NCBI GenBank assembly: GCA_023053685.1
Contig: JALIGW010000058.1
Span: forward strand, 67,001-131,000
Source of the DNA: Diadophis punctatus similis
Taxonomy: Eukaryota > Chordata > Lepidosauria > Squamata > Dipsadidae
Direction of reading: 5' to 3'
DNA: 64,000 nucleotides
A program made the position numbers and the translations under genes. Below, piece after piece: positions 61,601 through 64,000 of this stretch; the first letter of the stretch is position 1, and every line of letters starts with the position of its first letter. The notes beneath the pieces were generated by a model that made no database searches, had not been told where the DNA came from, and saw nothing but the letters and a program-made list of their open reading frames with translations.

Positions 61601-62876
61601 ACCTACAGTGCGAACTGAAAGTGTGAAAATTGCTCTAACCACTGCTTCTATCCTTGGACTTGAAGTTTTCCAATTTGATGTTGAAACAGCTTATCTACAT
61701 GCTGATCTAGATGAAGAAATCTACGTCAGGTCCGCTCCCGGCTTCCGGGACCGAGAAGGGGACACCTGGTTCCTAAACAAAAGTCTCTATGGTCTGAAAC
61801 AATCAGGTCTGATGTGGTACACATGTCTAAAAGACAAACTAAATTTAATGGGCTTTATTAAGTCCGACACTGATGAATGCGTGTTCACAAAAAGGTATGG
61901 AAATATTAATGAAATTGTTCTTGTTTATGTTGATGACATTGTTTACATTGGTCCAAACAAACGCATGAGTGAGAATTTTGTTAAAGGTTTGCAGAAATAC
62001 TTCACATTGAAATCATTAGGACACATCAATGAATATTTAGGAGTTCACATTGAAAAGACACAGAAGGGGTTTAGCCTTTCACAAGAAGCTAAGATAGATC
62101 AACTTTTGCATCAATGCAACATGACAGATGCAACGCCTACACAAACACCTATGCAAACTGATTTTCACAATTTGAAAGATGCATATAGTCCTGAGTTCAA
62201 GGATCAAACACTTTATCGTTCAGTAATTGGTTCACTACTTTACATTAGTGGATGGACTAGACCAGACATAGCACTTAGTGTTAATTTACTTTCAAGACAT
62301 GTAGGCAAAGCAACAGAGTTTCACTGGTCATGTATTAAGAAGTTACTGAGATACTTGAAACACACAAAACAATTCAAATTGAAGCTAGAACCAGAACATA
62401 CAGATTTTGCTGACATGTATTGTTATACAGATGCAGATTGGGCAAGTGATAAAGAATCAAGAAAAAGCACATCAGGTTACATAGTGTTCCTGAATGGATG
62501 TCCAGTTTACTGGAACGTAAGAAAACAAAGTTTTATTTCCTGCTCATCAACTGAAGCAGAGTATGCATGTGTGTCTGATGCATGTAACTTTTTAACCTGG
62601 TTCGATGCCTTAGTTACAGATATCTGGACGAAGCCCGAAAAACCGATCACCGTGATGGAAGACAATCAATCAGTAGTTTACATTTCCAGGACTCACTTCA
62701 CAGGTTCAAGGTCCAGACACATTGACATACGTTACAAGAATGTTAGAGAGTCAGTAAGACAAGGTCTCATAAAGTTAGAATATGTGCCAACAAAATATCA
62801 GATAGCTGACATTCTGAACAAACCATTACCTATTGCTCAGCATGATTACCTCAGATATTTACTGTGTGTTGAGTGA
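58680..62876 (+). CDS. Copia gag-pol polyprotein (1398 aa), uninterrupted
   Basis: Coiled coil with HKQN repeats at residues about 40-75. Pro/Gln/Ala-rich linker to about 195. A short capsid start (LKHSGQNYKAWGTDITTLLR, about 203-230). CCHC knuckle CQYCDRVGHTSRNC at 233-246. A tandem RGKDYRDQYQP repeat. Protease LDSGAA with Asp at 329. Integrase HHCC from His 511 and a DDE triad at Asp 574, Asp 636 and Glu 672 (DD35E). RT from KVIGTRWVYKIKQKPDGELL, FDVETAYLHADL and YVDD at 1083-1086. RNase H with DADWAS near 1251 and STEAEYACVSDA. All catalytic motifs are present and there is no stop in 4.2 kb. Oddly, only about 30 residues of the copia capsid domain lie before the knuckle, where about 150-200 more are usual. 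Confidence 0.93.
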   Translation: MDTSQSHGQKFFDERDYEYAYAAPPSSGDRRDLFFRVIQEQNETLHKQNEFLHKQNQNLNKQLETLQAQNRMNQLRLDALMQRLPLAAQPLQAQIVPPAQPIQAQIVHPPQAGPPPTPAPGAQPVPAPGPPPAVAAQFLPAPALLPIAAPQQQPIQAAPPAQAQAVSQVISKAAPVQAPIVAQQSQIVPLVGDAKLKHSGQNYKAWGTDITTLLRREDTFDIIQNSSQKVLRCQYCDRVGHTSRNCSKLQRTQVPVQPRGKDYRDQYQPRGKDYRDQYQPRGKAPRGSRGRGQRRSGPRCDFPPPHTMLAITNDTQPKKYDRSLLWTLDSGAAVHITYRKELFKELHEPEPEYRELYAFGGHPFKVQGKGTVFIEELGTLVPDVYYIPTANCNLLSQNHLSAVLHFYVLHLGNASYIFKDGHIVADTIVIGQVYYLRPKAEPQIQASIKISIDNITGPERDTPERDPVNTPKALKATKQQVIKPKVPHVNVNAATPLTGFRLHDRCIHRWHRRLGHPSFEVLKKMPFFTQGLNFKGCKVHLDCAVCKKAKSRAAAVPKHATRKSTRIFDLVHTDIVGPYGPTIGGKKYFLTIVGNHSRYGYVFLMKEKSEAFQTFRDFAVQIYNQHGVRIRRIQSDRGAEFTSQRFQDWMRRNGILHQTSAPYTPAHNGVAERRQGVLQTMMRCLLEDANLKHSFWGEAVHYANYIVNRTWSSVIDQTPFYMLYGHQPDLRHLHIFGSNAMVNIPLAQRRKGGPVAKRLRYMGVDSNSKWGRFIDSHNVITISNSANFEEDTDWSRIHSNDPGVYFPRTEIVDTVQPDDQRSSPDIPSYNAVDAEASDADGDVDNKKDDWTIVPRRSKRTTKGFPPKRYTMQLTNTPSPLICNVTLPPENFSQIKYLSEDEQQKWYEAMQVEMDSLQKLKVYTSATPPTHKKVIGTRWVYKIKQKPDGELLYKARLVAQGFAQSYPEDYTNTYSPTVRTESVKIALTTASILGLEVFQFDVETAYLHADLDEEIYVRSAPGFRDREGDTWFLNKSLYGLKQSGLMWYTCLKDKLNLMGFIKSDTDECVFTKRYGNINEIVLVYVDDIVYIGPNKRMSENFVKGLQKYFTLKSLGHINEYLGVHIEKTQKGFSLSQEAKIDQLLHQCNMTDATPTQTPMQTDFHNLKDAYSPEFKDQTLYRSVIGSLLYISGWTRPDIALSVNLLSRHVGKATEFHWSCIKKLLRYLKHTKQFKLKLEPEHTDFADMYCYTDADWASDKESRKSTSGYIVFLNGCPVYWNVRKQSFISCSSTEAEYACVSDACNFLTWFDALVTDIWTKPEKPITVMEDNQSVVYISRTHFTGSRSRHIDIRYKNVRESVRQGLIKLEYVPTKYQIADILNKPLPIAQHDYLRYLLCVE

Positions 62877-62894
62877 CACATTATATTAGCCCAA

Positions 62895-62909
62895 CTGACA
62901 AAGAAGGGG
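62895..62909 (+). other. Copia polypurine tract
   Basis: The purine-rich tgacaaagaaggggt immediately precedes the 3' LTR start TGTCACG, as needed for plus-strand priming. Confidence 0.75.
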
Positions 62910-63246
62910 TGTCACGATGTGAATATTGTCAGTTTGTGCATCTCTGTGTTTTATACTGTTCTTGTATCTATGGTCAGACAGACGTATGATATATTCTTCT
63001 ACGCATGTCTACATTCCTGAGGTCAACTCCTTTCCCTTTCTCATCGCCATTTCTACCAAGGTAGAAGTGATTTATTTTCTTAGCCGATACAATGTAGTCC
63101 TAATAAGAATTCTTTATTATTTTTCTACTGAAATAAATATTTTGTTTATTAGTATTTGAATCTCGGGCTTTATTTTCTAAGTAACAATGTCTTCAAAAGG
63201 GAAGCCCGATCCATCGCCTCTGAGGAGAGTAATTCTCTTCCTAACA
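62910..63246 (+). repeat. Copia 3' LTR (337 bp)
   Basis: Starts tgtcacgatgtg and ends cttcctaaca. By direct comparison it is identical to the 5' LTR except at position 2, so the insertion is very recent. Confidence 0.95.
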
Positions 63247-63737
63247 AGCCCCCTCTACCACAAAGATCCTGCAGGAGAAGGCCAGTATGGACAACTGTGG
63301 GATCTGGCAGGGTGAGAGCTGTGAACCACAAACACAAAGCTTTTACTGTGTCCCAGCATAACAGATATAGTGCCCTTGCTGACCTTAATAGGGACACTAA
63401 CGTGACAGGTCAAGGTAGTTGTGATAACGATAACTCAAATAAGCAGGGGAATGTGGTCCGAGATGAAGAACTTATTTTGGAAAGTGGAAAGTGTGAATCA
63501 TGTATTACACATCAGTCACACAAGAGCAGCAAGGTATCCAAAAAGAGAAGCCACCTTCTGGTTGGTGATTCAATTGTAAGGGATGTAAATTTAGGAAAGG
63601 ATATCGAGGTTTTGAAAGAGGTCAGGTGTCTGCCAGGTGCTACTGCCAGCAGAGACAAGAGGCGTATTCTTAAGGTATTCTTTTATTTAAGGATAAAAGA
63701 AATTCCTACTTTAGATGATGATAAGGGCAAACCATGA
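63247..63737 (+). pseudogene. CR1-type ORF1, continuation with esterase start
   Basis: Reads KPPLPQRSCRRRPVWTTVGS, a hydrophilic linker, then HLLVGDSIVRDVNLGKDIEV and VRCLPGATASRDKRRIL. GDSIVRD is the block I motif (GDS) of the SGNH esterase domain in CR1 ORF1, and CLPGA is its usual second block. The frame ends at a stop at 63735, before the downstream esterase blocks, so it is truncated or shifted. Confidence 0.65.
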
Positions 63738-63740
63738 GCC

Positions 63741-64000
63741 CCCCTTGTGAGGAATTTCTTCCGAAGGGGATTGCAAGATCATATGAGGCACAAGGTGGGC
63801 ATTTTGTTTGTAACTTTTCGCCCGACTGAAGTGCTGTTTTTCCCTCCTCTGGAGGATGCCGTGAGGGCTTGATTGTGGAGCCTGGACTGTGATTGTGGAA
63901 GTTTGGAGGATTAAGAACTAAGGGCTAATTTGCATCTTCAGACGAAGGGGAAGAGAAGGGAAGAGAAGCGTAAGGGACTCAGAAACCTGCACGGCTGTTT
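63741..64000. other. Unassigned sequence at the window edge
   Basis: Includes gggaagagaagggaagagaagcg near the end. I see no match to the elements described above. Confidence 0.4.

Larger units (their letters stand above)
57688..63246 (+). mobile_element. Ty1/copia-type LTR retrotransposon, 5559 bp, nearly intact
   Basis: Two 337 bp LTRs bound a gag-pol region in the order gag, protease, integrase, RT, RNase H, the copia order. The LTRs differ at one base. A primer site follows the 5' LTR and a purine tract precedes the 3' LTR. The element lies inside a CR1 ORF1. No perfect 5 bp target duplication was seen (cgcac on the left, agccc on the right). Confidence 0.94.
57401..63740 (+). mobile_element. 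CR1-type LINE 5' region (ORF1), split by the copia element
   Basis: A short 5' UTR and ORF1 begin at 57490. The copia element occupies 57688-63246, and ORF1 continues from 63247. No ORF2 is seen before the window ends. Confidence 0.65.

Overview
The window is animal nuclear DNA, most likely from a squamate reptile (snake or lizard). It carries spliced exons of a vertebrate gene, L2-, CR1-, L1- and Penelope-type retroelements, Ty3/gypsy and Ty1/copia LTR elements, Sauria-type tRNA SINEs, several hAT and mariner-like DNA elements, and long microsatellites at LINE 3' ends. The species cannot be fixed from this sequence alone.

The only host gene I can support is STAG3 (meiotic cohesin subunit SA-3) on the minus strand. 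Fifteen consecutive internal exons lie between 46652 and 7268, all with AG/GT borders and all in compatible phase (1521 nt, 507 codons, no internal stop). They form compact blocks (46.4-46.7, 44.5, 35.8-36.7, 17.5-18.6 and 7.3-8.0 kb) separated by introns swollen by transposons. The 5' and 3' exons fall outside the window or were not found.

Layout from left to right: 1-5.5 kb, a sense L2 copy split by an antisense L2 with a SCAN/gag-like 5' end and by a 2.48 kb hAT element that contains a near-perfect 0.8 kb hairpin; 7.3-8.0 kb, STAG3 exons; 8.1-14.3 kb, two CR1 copies, one split by a solo LTR and by an L2 nearly identical to the one at 0.2-2.0 kb; 14.9-17.3 kb, CR1 split by an unclassified LTR-like insert; 17.5-18.6 kb, STAG3 exons; 19.5-22.2 kb, L2; 22.6-30.9 kb, a gypsy element whose pol is missing and whose place holds an antisense L2, itself carrying an ORF1-only L1 and two SINEs; 31.3-35.5 kb, CR1, a short ORF-less L1 derivative, and an L2 with a 744-codon open frame; 35.8-36.7 kb, STAG3 exons; 37.5-42.7 kb, DNA-transposon derivatives and L2 pieces; 44.5-46.7 kb, STAG3 exons; 46.7-54.1 kb, L1, Penelope-like and L2 remnants; 54.8-57.2 kb, a decayed L1 with ORF1 only; 57.4-63.7 kb, a CR1-type ORF1 interrupted by an almost pristine Ty1/copia element (LTRs differ at one base in 337).

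The most notable items are the young copia element, whose long gag-pol frame lacks most of the capsid region; the L1 elements that keep ORF1 but have no ORF2; the gypsy/L2 replacement structure; and the L2 copy fused to a SCAN-like segment. I found no operon, CRISPR array, rRNA gene or free-standing tRNA gene.
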